From: Streptomyces sp. T12
GTDB taxonomy: Bacteria; Actinomycetota; Actinomycetes; Streptomycetales; Streptomycetaceae
DNA length: 64,000 nt
Assembly: GCF_028736035.1 (NCBI RefSeq)
Contig: NZ_CP117866.1
Coordinates: 7,502,001-7,566,000 of the forward strand
Reading direction: 5' to 3'
The notes beneath the pieces were generated by a model. That model was given only the letters and a program-made list of their open reading frames with translations. It did not search any database and had not been told where the DNA came from. Each line of letters starts with the position of its first letter. The first letter of the stretch is position 1. The position numbers and the translations under genes were made by a program. Below, piece by piece: positions 51,335-60,063 of this stretch.

Positions 51335-51887
51335 CGACGGAGCCGAACTGCGTCCCCTGGAGCCCTGGCACGCCGAGGAGTTCCTGGCCCACCTGGAGCG
51401 GGGGAGGGACTTCATCAACCAGTACGTCCCCTTCGGCTCCAAGGCCGTCGATGTCGACTCCGCGCGCGAGGTACTCCAGCGGTACGCCGACATGCGCGCC
51501 GCCGACACCGGGTCCCTGCACGGCATCTGGCTGGACGGAAAACTCGTGGGCGGCGTGCTCTTCCTCAACTTCGAGGCGGAGAACGGCAACTGCGAGGTCG
51601 GCTGCTGGCTGGAACCCGCGGGCACCGGGCGTGGGCTCATCACGCGCGCGATGCGCGTGCTCATCGACTTCGCGATCGAGCAGCGCGGCATCCACCGCGT
51701 CGAGTGGATCGCCTCCGCGGGGAACACGCCCAGCCTGAACGTGGCCCGGCGCCTTGGCATGACCCGCGATGGCGTGCGGCGGGAGAGCTACCCCTATCGT
51801 GGGGTGCGGCACGACCTCGAGGTGTGGTCGATCCTGGCCCCCGAGTGGCGTGAGGCACGCACGCGTGCCGCTCACAAGGATCATTAA
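51312..51887 (+). CDS. GNAT-family acetyltransferase (RimJ/RimL-like)
   Basis: A 191-residue protein. 'LRPLEPWHAEEFLAHLERG' opens the GNAT fold as in ribosomal-protein N-acetyltransferases. 'NCEVGCWLEPAGTGRGLITR' includes the acetyl-CoA loop and 'NTPSLNVARRLGMTRDGVRR' the C-terminal part. It overlaps the MMPL gene by 23 bp and is likely coupled to it. The substrate may be a ribosomal protein or small molecule. Confidence 0.93.
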   Translation: MYAISLGDDGAELRPLEPWHAEEFLAHLERGRDFINQYVPFGSKAVDVDSAREVLQRYADMRAADTGSLHGIWLDGKLVGGVLFLNFEAENGNCEVGCWLEPAGTGRGLITRAMRVLIDFAIEQRGIHRVEWIASAGNTPSLNVARRLGMTRDGVRRESYPYRGVRHDLEVWSILAPEWREARTRAAHKDH

Positions 51888-51916
51888 GAGGCCTCTCGAT
51901 CATTAAGAGACTTCTC
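51879..51916 (+). repeat. 19-bp tandem repeat overlapping the GNAT stop codon
   Basis: GATCATTAAGAG occurs at 51879-51890 and 51898-51909; both copies end in a CTCTC or TTCTC, so the unit is 19 bp. The first copy contains the GNAT stop codon. It is a recent duplication or a regulatory pair before the next gene. Confidence 0.65.
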
Positions 51917-51941
51917 AGACAGCGTCCGTACGGTGCGAGGC

Positions 51942-52520
51942 ATGGGAACGAAGACAGTGGACGAGACGGGCGCCGGAACCGGCACCGAGACGAAGACCGA
52001 CGAGGAGAAGGTGGACGTCGTCAAGACGACCGACGCCACCGACTCCAGCGACGCCGACGAGGCGACGGAGACCGACGAGGTCGAGGAGGAGGTGGCCGCC
52101 GAGGCGACGGAAGCGGGCCCCTCCGGCGTCGGCCAGGGCGCGGGCGCGGTCGTCTCCGCGGCGCTCGGCCTCGTCTCCCTGAGCGGTGGCTGGCTCGGTA
52201 CGGTCGCCGCCGCGCGGCAGTCCCTCGTCGCCCAGCTGGAGTCCTCGACGTCGTCGTCCCAGAACGTCTCCAAGCTGCTTGAGCAGGGCTACGGCGACGC
52301 CTGGAACGCCACCGCCCTGTGGGCCGGCGTCTTCGCGCTCGCCGCGCTGATCGTCGGCGTCGTCGTGCTCGCCCGGCCCGCGTTCGGGGCGCCGGGCAAG
52401 CCGCAGGCCGTGTGGATCAAGTCGGTCGCCTGGGGCGGCGTCTCGCTGGGCGTCATCGGCCTCCTGCTGGCCGTACTGAAGTACACCGACGTCCTGCTCG
52501 GCCTGCCGTCAGTGGGCTGA
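51942..52520 (+). CDS. Membrane protein with acidic Thr/Glu-rich N-terminus
   Basis: A 192-residue protein; ATG 51942 (MGTKTVDETGAGTGTETKTD) has GCGAGG just upstream. Residues ~1-70 are low-complexity Glu/Asp/Thr (VDVVKTTDATDSSDADEATE); two or three hydrophobic segments follow (AVVSAALGLVSLSGG; ATALWAGVFALAALIVGVVV; GGVSLGVIGLLLAVL). No domain is recognised. It may be a membrane anchor with a disordered cytoplasmic arm. Confidence 0.8.
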   Translation: MGTKTVDETGAGTGTETKTDEEKVDVVKTTDATDSSDADEATETDEVEEEVAAEATEAGPSGVGQGAGAVVSAALGLVSLSGGWLGTVAAARQSLVAQLESSTSSSQNVSKLLEQGYGDAWNATALWAGVFALAALIVGVVVLARPAFGAPGKPQAVWIKSVAWGGVSLGVIGLLLAVLKYTDVLLGLPSVG

Positions 52521-52546
52521 ATCAGCTGAATCACCGCAGGTCCCGA

Positions 52547-52596
52547 GGGGCCTCAGGGCCGCCGTAAGCACATCGGACGGCGCCCTGAGGCCCCTT
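52547..52596 (+). terminator. Long hairpin after the acidic membrane-protein gene
   Basis: A 19-bp stem with one bulged C (52547-52566 with 52578-52596, 11-nt loop) lies 26 nt after the stop codon. It is a strong streptomycete-type terminator. Confidence 0.78.
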
Positions 52597-52736
52597 AGAC
52601 GTGTCTAAGGCACCGCCCGCCGCCGAAGATGCGGAACTCTCCCGATGTGGCGGACCCGCCTGGGAGACGAAGGTTGAGGCATCGCACCGAGCGAGCCCGA
52701 AATCCGACTCTCACCAGGAAAAACGAGGGATCCGCC

Positions 52737-52931
52737 ATGTACCAGTACGAGCTCCAGCACCTCCGTGCCGCCGAACTGATCCGCCAGGCCGAGCACGAAC
52801 GCCTGGTCCGCGAGGCCGTCCGCGGCCGCCGCACCGCCCGCCGCGCCGCGAAGCGCTCCGCCGAGGGCTCGGCGGACGCGGAGGCACATACGTGGCGCCT
52901 CCGCAGGCACCGGCATCCACGCGCCGCGTGA
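52737..52931 (+). CDS. Small basic protein upstream of the LuxR gene
   Basis: A 64-residue protein with CGAGGGA before ATG 52737. The sequence MYQYELQHLRAAELIRQAEH begins an Arg-rich helical protein that ends in RRHRHPRAA. Codon use is typical for the genus. No domain is recognised, though small proteins of this kind recur in streptomycetes. It is 78 bp before the LuxR-type gene and may be in the same transcript. Confidence 0.65.
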   Translation: MYQYELQHLRAAELIRQAEHERLVREAVRGRRTARRAAKRSAEGSADAEAHTWRLRRHRHPRAA

Positions 52932-53008
52932 AGGCGGGGGAGACGGGGGCGAGGGCCGGTACGGCACCACCGACGCCGAGCCCGGCGAAAAGCGGTGCCG
53001 CACTGCCG

Positions 53009-56000
53009 ATGCCGCATGCGATGCTCGGGCCCGTGGAAAGCAGGTCCGTAAGTCCCGTGTTCGTCGGCCGTGCAACCGAGTTGGAGACGCTGAACGACGC
53101 CCTCGCCCGAGCCGCCGAGGGCGACCCGCAGGCGTTGGTGATCGGGGGTGAGGCCGGGGTCGGCAAGACGCGTCTCGTCGAGGAGTTCGCCACCGCCGCC
53201 GGCCGCGAGGGCGCCGTCGTCGCGCTCGGCGGCTGCGTCGAGATCGGCGCCGACGGGCTGCCCTTCGCCCCGTTCTCCACCGCGCTACGAGCACTGCGGC
53301 GCGAACTCCCCGGCGAGCTTGCCGACGGGGCCGCAGGTCAGGAGGAGGAACTGGCCCGACTGCTGCCCGAGTTGAGCGATACGGCTCTCTCCCGAGGGGC
53401 GGACCGGTCCGACGAGGAGGGCATGGCCCGCCTCTTCGAGCTCACCGCCCGCCTCCTGGAGCGCGTCGCCGCGGGCCGCACCGTCGTCCTCGCCCTGGAG
53501 GACCTGCACTGGGCCGACGCCTCCACCCGCCACCTCCTCGCCTATCTCTTCCGCACTCTGCGCACCGGCCGCCTCGTCGTCCTGGCCACCTACCGCTCCG
53601 ACGACATCCACCGCCGCCACCCGCTGCGCCCGCTCCTCGCCGAACTCGACCGGCTCCGCACGGTCCGCCGGATCGAACTCGGCCGCTTCAACCGCACCGA
53701 GGTCGGCCGCCAGATCGCCGGCATCCTCGCCACCGAACCCGACCCGGCCCAGGTCGACGAGATCTTCGAACGCTCCGACGGCAACGCCTTCTTCGTCGAG
53801 GAACTCGCCGTCGCCGCCCATGAAGGCTGCCGCACGGGCCTCACCGACTCCCTGCGCGACCTGCTCCTCGTACGGGTGGAAAGGCTGCCCGAGGCCGCCC
53901 AGCGGGTCGCCCGGATCGTCGCCGAGGGCGGCTCCACCGTCGAGTACCGGCTGCTCGCCGCCGTCGCCCAGCTCGCCGAGGACGACCTCATCGAGGCGCT
54001 GCGGGCCGCCGTCAACGCCAACATCCTCATCGCCGCGCCCGGCGGCGACGGCTACCGCTTCCGCCACTCCCTGGTCCGCGAGGCCGTCGGCGACGACCTG
54101 CTGCCCGGCGAGCGCTCCCGCCTCAACCGCCGCTACGCCGAAGCCCTGGAGGCCGACCCGACGCTCGTCCCCGCCGACGAGCGCGTCATGCGGCTGGCCA
54201 GCTACTGGTACCACGCCCACGACCCGGCCAAGGCCCTGCCCGCCGTCCTGGACGCCTCCGTCACCGCCCGCCGCCGGCACGCCCACTCCGAGCAACTGCG
54301 GCTGCTGGAACGAGCGATGGAGCTGTGGGACTCCGCGCCGCAGGACGTCAGGGCCTCGCTGCGCCCCGTCGACTACACCGAGGTCTACCCGCCCTGCGGC
54401 TGCGACCCCGCGACCACACCCCTGCGCTACCTCGACCTGATGGCCGAGGCCGCCGTCGCCGGACGGCTGTGCGGGGAGCGCGAACGCGCCCTGAAGATCA
54501 CCAAACGGGCCCTGCACCTGCTGGAGGACGAGAACGACCCGCTGCGCGCCGCCTGGTTCTGGGTCCAGCGGTCCCGGCTGGTCCAGGCGCAGGCGCGCGG
54601 TGACGGCTGGAAGGAGCTTGGCACCGCCCGGGAGCTGGTGCGCGGTCTGCCGCCGTCCGAGGTGCATGCCGAGGTACTGGCCACGGCGGCCAACTGGTCG
54701 ATGCTGCGCGACCCCGGCCCCGACGCCATGTCGGCCGCCGAGCGGGCCGTCGAGTACGCGCGCATGGTGGGCGCCGAGGACATCGAACTGAACGCGCGCC
54801 TCACCCTCGGCGGACTCATGGTCGAGGCCGGGGACATCGAGGCCGGCCTGGCCCAGATGTACGAGGTCAGGGACGAGGTACTGGCACGCGGCCTCACCGC
54901 CGTGGTCGGGCGCAGCCATGTGAACCTGCCGTCCGTCCTGGAAGGCATCGGCCGATCCGAGGACGCCGTCGGCATCCTTCGCGAGGGCCTGCGGCTGACA
55001 CAGGAGATGGGACTGCGCGACTCCGAGGCCTGGGTCTGGGCGAACCTCGCCGAGACACTGATCTCCCTCGGCCGCTGGGACGAGGCCGCGCAGGCCGCCG
55101 TCAACGCCCAGCGGACCGGGCAGTCCGCGAAGCCTCACGGCGGCGGCTCCAACAGCCTGGCCCGCCTCGCGCTCGCCCGCGGCGAGCTCGCTGAGGCCGC
55201 CCGCCATCTCGCCACCGCCCGCGCCTCCTACGGCACCCATGACCCCATGCCGCAGAACAACCTGCCGATGTCCATCCTCGCCCTCGGTATAGCCGCCGCC
55301 GAGGGCCGCCTCCTCGACGCCCGCGCGGAGGCCGACCGGGTCCTGAGCGCCGGTTTCCCGCCCGGCACCCAGCGTTATGCCTGGCCGCTGCTGCTGGCCG
55401 CCGCCGTCGTCGAGTCCGACGCCCGTGCCCACGCGCTGCCCGCCGCGCAGGAGGGCCGCGCCGCCTTCCTGGAACGGCTCTTCGTGGCCACCCGCAAACT
55501 CACCACGGGCGCGCCCCTGTGGCTGGCCTACGAGAAGTGGACCCGAGCCGAACTCGACCGGGCCGAGAACCGGGCCACCCCCGACACCTGGTCCGACGTG
55601 ATCACCGCCTTCGAAGCCCTGGAGCGCCCCTACGACCTCGCCCGGATCCGCCACCGCCTGGCCGAGGCCCTGCTCGCGATCGGCGGCGAGGACGAGCGCG
55701 CCCGCGCCACGGAACTGCTCCGCCTGACCCGGGCCACCGCCGCCCACCTGGGCGCCCGCCCCCTCGCCGACGCCACGACCCACCTGGCCCAGCGAGCCCG
55801 CCTCACCCTCACCACAGCCCCACCCCTGCCCGCGACCGACCCCGCCGACTCCCTCGGCCTCACCACCCGGGAACGAGACGTCCTGCGCCTGGTCTCCAAC
55901 GGCCGCACCAACCGCCAGATCGCCGAGGAACTCTTCATCTCGCCGAAGACGGCCAGCGTCCACGTGTCGAACATTCTGGGGAAGCTCGGCGTCTCGGGGA

Positions 56001-56077
56001 GGGGGGAGGCAGCCGCGGTGGCGCATCGGATGGGGTTGTTTCCGGCCGAAACGCTCACGTCTGGGACGAGCAGCTGA
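53009..56077 (+). CDS. LuxR-family regulator with AAA/STAND ATPase domain (LAL type)
   Basis: A 1022-residue protein; ATG 53009 and in-frame ATG 53021 are similar candidates, and ribosome sites are weak. It begins FVGRATELETLNDAL; Walker A is GGEAGVGKTRLVEEF (~48-62), Walker B LALEDLHWADAS. A long helical TPR-like middle follows. The last ~65 residues are a LuxR-type HTH: LTTRERDVLRLVSNGRTNRQ then IAEELFISPKTASVHVS. Such large ATP-binding regulators respond to metabolites and activate nearby genes; target and ligand are unknown. The long open frame upstream to 52601 lacks a start with support. Confidence 0.9.
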   Translation: MPHAMLGPVESRSVSPVFVGRATELETLNDALARAAEGDPQALVIGGEAGVGKTRLVEEFATAAGREGAVVALGGCVEIGADGLPFAPFSTALRALRRELPGELADGAAGQEEELARLLPELSDTALSRGADRSDEEGMARLFELTARLLERVAAGRTVVLALEDLHWADASTRHLLAYLFRTLRTGRLVVLATYRSDDIHRRHPLRPLLAELDRLRTVRRIELGRFNRTEVGRQIAGILATEPDPAQVDEIFERSDGNAFFVEELAVAAHEGCRTGLTDSLRDLLLVRVERLPEAAQRVARIVAEGGSTVEYRLLAAVAQLAEDDLIEALRAAVNANILIAAPGGDGYRFRHSLVREAVGDDLLPGERSRLNRRYAEALEADPTLVPADERVMRLASYWYHAHDPAKALPAVLDASVTARRRHAHSEQLRLLERAMELWDSAPQDVRASLRPVDYTEVYPPCGCDPATTPLRYLDLMAEAAVAGRLCGERERALKITKRALHLLEDENDPLRAAWFWVQRSRLVQAQARGDGWKELGTARELVRGLPPSEVHAEVLATAANWSMLRDPGPDAMSAAERAVEYARMVGAEDIELNARLTLGGLMVEAGDIEAGLAQMYEVRDEVLARGLTAVVGRSHVNLPSVLEGIGRSEDAVGILREGLRLTQEMGLRDSEAWVWANLAETLISLGRWDEAAQAAVNAQRTGQSAKPHGGGSNSLARLALARGELAEAARHLATARASYGTHDPMPQNNLPMSILALGIAAAEGRLLDARAEADRVLSAGFPPGTQRYAWPLLLAAAVVESDARAHALPAAQEGRAAFLERLFVATRKLTTGAPLWLAYEKWTRAELDRAENRATPDTWSDVITAFEALERPYDLARIRHRLAEALLAIGGEDERARATELLRLTRATAAHLGARPLADATTHLAQRARLTLTTAPPLPATDPADSLGLTTRERDVLRLVSNGRTNRQIAEELFISPKTASVHVSNILGKLGVSGRGEAAAVAHRMGLFPAETLTSGTSS

Positions 56078-56115
56078 GGTTTACGCTGTAAGGGACGATG
56101 GCCCCGGGAGGCTCC

Positions 56116-56328
56116 GTGTTCAACGCGTTCGAGGAACTCTTCGCACCCGGCCGCAAACACACCCGCGACGAACAGAACCGTCTGGAACTGACCCGCGAAG
56201 ACGTCGGCGACAACGACCCCGGGCGCGGACCGATAGATCTCGCGTCCGGGAAGGTCGTCGTACGACGGCCCGAGCCGTCGGCCGAGGAGGACGGCGAGGA
56301 CGGCGAGGACGGCGAAGGGGAGGGCTGA
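56116..56328 (+). CDS. DUF6191-like small protein
   Basis: A 70-residue protein. GTG 56116 (VFNAFEELFAPGRKHTRDEQ) is preferred because GGGAGG precedes it and this matches the family start. ATG 56098 would add six residues. 'NRLELTREDVGDNDPGRGPI' and 'DLASGKVVVRRP' are the conserved parts; the tail is a DGE repeat (EEDGEDGEDGEGEG). Family function unknown. Confidence 0.78.
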   Translation: MFNAFEELFAPGRKHTRDEQNRLELTREDVGDNDPGRGPIDLASGKVVVRRPEPSAEEDGEDGEDGEGEG

Positions 56329-56338
56329 GGGCCGCTCC

Positions 56339-57502
56339 TCAGCTCACCTGCACCTCCAGAATTCTGTCGTCCCCGTCCTTCGGGCTGCCCCGCCCGTCGG
56401 TGTTGCTCGTCGTCACCCACAGCTTGTCGCCGCCCGCCGACACCACCGTCCGCAGCCGGCCGTACTCGCTCGCCAGGAAGGCCTGCGGGTCCGCCGAGGC
56501 CTCCGTGCCGCTCAGGGGGATGCGCCACAGGCGCTGGCCCTTCAGGCCCGCCATCCAGATGGAGCCCTCGGCATGGGCGATGCCGCTGGGGGAGGCATCG
56601 TCCGTGCCCCACTGGGCCAGCGGGTTGTGGTACTTGGCGTCGTCGGACTTGCCCTCGGCCTCCGGCCAGCCGTAGTTGTCGCCCGGCTTGATCGCGTTCA
56701 GCTCGTCCCAGGTGTCCTGGCCGAACTCCGCGGCGAACAGGCGCTGTTCGGAGTCCCAGGCCAGGCCCTGGACGTTGCGGTGGCCGTATGAGTACACGGG
56801 GGAGTCGGGGAAGGGGTTGCCCGGGGCCGGTTCACCTTCCGGTGTCAGGCGCAGGATCTTGCCGCCCATGGACTCCTTGTCCTGGGACAGGCCCGTGTCG
56901 CCGCTCTCGCCCGTGCCCGCGTACAGCATCTTGTCCGGGCCGAAGGCGATCCGGCCGCCGTTGTGGATGAAGCCCTTGGGGATGCCCTTGAAGATCGTGT
57001 CGGGTGCGCCCAGCTGTTCGCCGGACGGCTTCTGCTCGTCGTACAGCATCCGGACGATGCGGTTGTCCGAGGCCGAGGTGAAGTAGGCGTAGATCATGTG
57101 GTCCGAGGCGTAGTCCGGCGACAGCGCCAGGCCCATGAGGCCGCCCTCGCCCGCCGGGGACACCCCCGGGACCTCGCCCAGCTCGGTCTTCTTGCCCGTC
57201 TCCCCGTCGACCCGCGTGACCGTGGCCTCGTCGCGGGAGGAGACGAGCAGGTCGCCGTCGGGGAGCGGGGCCAGGCCCCAGGGCGTGTTCAGGCCCTCGG
57301 TGACCGTGCGCAGCACCTTGGCCGAGCCCTGTGCCGGCGGGGCCTGATCGGCCGTCCGCCGGGAGGGCGACGACCCCGAACCCGCAGTGCTCGATGCCGC
57401 GCTTCCGCCCTGCCCGGGTGATCCCCCGTCGTCGGAGGAACAGCTGACCGTCAGCAGGAGCGCGGCCGTGGCCATTACGGCCGTCACAACTCGACGTTGC
57501 AC
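56339..57502 (-). CDS. PQQ-dependent sugar dehydrogenase-like lipoprotein
   Basis: A 387-residue protein. GTG 57502 (MQRRVVTAVMATAALLLTVS) has GAAGGGA 7 nt upstream, and the lipobox is TVSC. The mature part is a six-bladed propeller of the glucose/sorbosone dehydrogenase type: GLNTPWGLAPLPDGDLLVS, GEGGLMGLALSPDY, GFIHNGGRIAFGPD (with the active-site His), YSYGHRNVQGLAWD and GDNYGWP. The family oxidises aldose sugars with PQQ outside the cell, though many homologues are unproven. Ser/Gly linker follows the lipobox. Confidence 0.93.
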   Translation of the reverse strand: MQRRVVTAVMATAALLLTVSCSSDDGGSPGQGGSAASSTAGSGSSPSRRTADQAPPAQGSAKVLRTVTEGLNTPWGLAPLPDGDLLVSSRDEATVTRVDGETGKKTELGEVPGVSPAGEGGLMGLALSPDYASDHMIYAYFTSASDNRIVRMLYDEQKPSGEQLGAPDTIFKGIPKGFIHNGGRIAFGPDKMLYAGTGESGDTGLSQDKESMGGKILRLTPEGEPAPGNPFPDSPVYSYGHRNVQGLAWDSEQRLFAAEFGQDTWDELNAIKPGDNYGWPEAEGKSDDAKYHNPLAQWGTDDASPSGIAHAEGSIWMAGLKGQRLWRIPLSGTEASADPQAFLASEYGRLRTVVSAGGDKLWVTTSNTDGRGSPKDGDDRILEVQVS

Positions 57503-57653
57503 GATCAAGGTCCCTTCGACGCGGCGGGTTCTACTTTTCTTACACCGCTCGCGCCTCACAGGTTCCCGATCCATGAACCTTGAACCACCGCCCCCCGGTC
57601 CCCGGCCGGTTCCGGTCCCTCCCGGGAAGTGCCGGACCTGAGCCCGGCGAATG

Positions 57654-58652
57654 TCAGTCCCAGGACCCCAGCGCCCGCGGCAGCTCCGCCACCTCCGCCA
57701 GGTCCTGCGCCGTCAGCCGCACTCCCTCGGCCCCCGCGTTCTCGGTCACCCAGCGCTCCTGTTTGGCCCCGGGCACCGGAACCACGTGCCGCCCCTGCGC
57801 CAGCACCCACGCCAGTGCCACCTGTGCGGGCGTGACCCCGTCGCCGTGCCGGGCCGCGATCCGGCGCAGGCCGGCCACTATCGGCTGGTTCGCCGCCATC
57901 ATCTCCGCGGTGAAGCGCGGGTGCCGGGCGCGGACGTCGTCCGGTTCGAAGCCCTGGCCCGGGGTCAGCGTGCCCGTGAGGAAGCCGTTGCCCAGGGGCA
58001 TGGCCGCCAGGAAGCCGACGTCGCGTGCCTCGCACCACGGCAGCAGCGTCTCCAGGGCCTCCGGCGACCACACCGACAGCTCCGCCTGCACGGCGCTGAC
58101 CGGAAAGACCTGCTGCACCCGCTGCAACTGGCGGATCGTCCCGTCGTGCAGGCGGGTTCCCGAGCGGCGGCCACCCCGCGCGCCCACCGCGCACAGCCCC
58201 AACGACCGTACCTTTCCGGCCCGGACGAGCTCCGCCATCGCGCCCCACGTCTCCTCGACCGGGATTTCGGGATCGGCGCGGTGCAGTTGGTAGAGGTCGA
58301 TCACGTCCGTCTGCAGGCGGCGCAGAGAGGCGTCGCACGCCCGCTTCACATAGCCGGGACGGCCGTTGGCCACGATGTGCTGTTCGCCCACCAGCAGGCC
58401 GACCTTGGTCGACACGAACGCGTCCTGGCGGCGCTCCTTCAACGCCCGCCCCAGCAGCAGCTCGTTGGTGAACGGACCGTACATATCGGCCGTGTCCAGC
58501 AGCGACGAGCCCAGATCGAGCGCCCGGTGCACCGCCCTGAGCGACTCCTCGCCCCGCTGCCGTGAGGAGCTGTACGCCCAGCTCATCGGCATGCACCCGA
58601 GCCCGACGGCTCCCACCGCGAGTGCCGCCGCGCCCATCGTCCTGCGCTCCAC
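57654..58652 (-). CDS. Aldo/keto reductase
   Basis: A 332-residue protein starting at GTG 58652 (MERRTMGAAALAVGAVGLGC) with GGGAGGG upstream. The AKR tetrad is visible: Asp and Tyr in DTADMYGPFTNE, Lys in VSTKVGL, and His in LYQLHRAD. The C-terminal NADPH-binding part has 'HVVPVPGAKQERWVTENAGA'. The substrate is unknown. The frame remains open upstream to 58754 but without a ribosome site. It is divergent from the 2-hydroxyacid dehydrogenase gene. Confidence 0.93.
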   Translation of the reverse strand: MERRTMGAAALAVGAVGLGCMPMSWAYSSSRQRGEESLRAVHRALDLGSSLLDTADMYGPFTNELLLGRALKERRQDAFVSTKVGLLVGEQHIVANGRPGYVKRACDASLRRLQTDVIDLYQLHRADPEIPVEETWGAMAELVRAGKVRSLGLCAVGARGGRRSGTRLHDGTIRQLQRVQQVFPVSAVQAELSVWSPEALETLLPWCEARDVGFLAAMPLGNGFLTGTLTPGQGFEPDDVRARHPRFTAEMMAANQPIVAGLRRIAARHGDGVTPAQVALAWVLAQGRHVVPVPGAKQERWVTENAGAEGVRLTAQDLAEVAELPRALGSWD

Positions 58653-58728
58653 CTGGCCGTAACCCTCCCTCTTCCGGCACCCCAACCTAACCTCTGCACA
58701 CCTGTTCGCCTGACATAGCCTCCTGTGC

Positions 58729-59670
58729 ATGACTGCTGATGTGTGGCTCCCCATCCCGCCGGAAGAGATCGAGGGTCTCCCCGAGGGCCTGGGCTACCGC
58801 TTCTGGAACGGCGCCGAGGACTTCCCCGCCGACCCGGCCGAATGCGCCTTCTACGTCGTCCCGTACATGAAGGCGCCCGCGCTCGGGCAGCGCCCCCTGC
58901 CGGAGATGAGCTCGGTGCAGGTCGTGCAGACGCTCTCCGCCGGCATCGACCACGTGGAGGCGGGCCTCAAATACCTGCCGCCGGGCGTGAAGCTGTGCAA
59001 TGCGCGCGGGGTGCACGAGGCGAGCACCGCCGAGCTCACCCTCACGCTGATCCTCGCCTCGCTGCGCGGCATCCCCGACTTCGTGCGCGCCCAGGACAAG
59101 GGGGAGTGGCTCGGCGGATTCCGGCCCGCGCTGGCGGACAAGAGCGTCCTCATCGTGGGATACGGCTCGATCGGGGCCGCGATCGAGGACCGGCTCGCAC
59201 CCTTTGAACCTGCGCGGGTGGCGCGCGTCGCGCGCTCTGAGCGCACCACGGCGCGCGGACCCGTGCATCCGCTCACCGAACTGCCCGCCCTGCTCCCGGA
59301 AGCGGACGTCGTCATCCTGTCCACACCCCTGACGGACGCCACCCGGCACCTGGCCGACGCCGACTTCCTCGCCCGGATGAAGGACGGCGCGCTGCTGGTC
59401 AACGTCGCCCGTGGAGCCGTCGTCGACACCAAGGCGCTGCTCGCCGAGCTGGAGGCCGGTCGCATCACCGCCGCCCTGGACGTCACCGACCCCGAGCCGC
59501 TGCCCCGGGAACACCCCCTGTGGCGTGCGCCGGGCGTGCTGATCAGCCCGCACGTGGGCGGGCCGACGTCGGCGTTCCTGCCGCGCGCGAAGAGGCTGCT
59601 GGTGGACCAGTTGAGTCGTTTCGTGAACCGGGAGCCCCTGCGCAACGTGATCCTTACAACAGGGGCGTAA
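58729..59670 (+). CDS. D-2-hydroxyacid dehydrogenase
   Basis: A 313-residue protein. The nucleotide-binding motif is VLIVGYGSIGAAIEDRLAPF, the catalytic Arg lies in LVNVARGAVVDT, the Glu in DPEPLP, and the His in ISPHVGG. It reduces 2-keto acids or oxidises D-2-hydroxy acids with NAD(P)H; the substrate is not predictable. It starts 77 bp from the divergent aldo/keto reductase. Confidence 0.94.
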   Translation: MTADVWLPIPPEEIEGLPEGLGYRFWNGAEDFPADPAECAFYVVPYMKAPALGQRPLPEMSSVQVVQTLSAGIDHVEAGLKYLPPGVKLCNARGVHEASTAELTLTLILASLRGIPDFVRAQDKGEWLGGFRPALADKSVLIVGYGSIGAAIEDRLAPFEPARVARVARSERTTARGPVHPLTELPALLPEADVVILSTPLTDATRHLADADFLARMKDGALLVNVARGAVVDTKALLAELEAGRITAALDVTDPEPLPREHPLWRAPGVLISPHVGGPTSAFLPRAKRLLVDQLSRFVNREPLRNVILTTGA

Positions 59671-60063
59671 TCCGCTTCGGGTACCCTCCGCAACCTCTCG
59701 GAAGCGGTCCGTACTCGCATATGCGCTGGTCGTCACGGAGCGTAGAGGCGCTATGTCCCTGAGTGACGAGACTGGTGTATCGTCCGGACAGGGGTTGCGC
59801 CGCGCACGTTCGGCGCCGGGGATGGATATTTCAGATTTGTGAGGGGGGCGACGGGCGATGCACGGCCTATGGACCAACGACCCGACGCGGCGGGGCCGCC
59901 GCCGACGACCCTGGGACACGTCCGCGCGCAGACGCGGCCATCACGGCGTTCACGGCTGCCGTCACAGCCATCACCCCCGCAGGCACAGCAGCCGCAGGCG
60001 GCATGCGCACCCAGCGCACCAGGACCCTCGGGATCCGGGAGCTGCGCGGACCGGGAGGGCCCG

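Noticed and set aside
53285..56026. A 913-codon minus-strand frame opposite the LuxR-type gene
   Set aside because: It is the antisense shadow of a gene with clear Walker and HTH motifs; its own translation is low-complexity Gly/Val/Gln.
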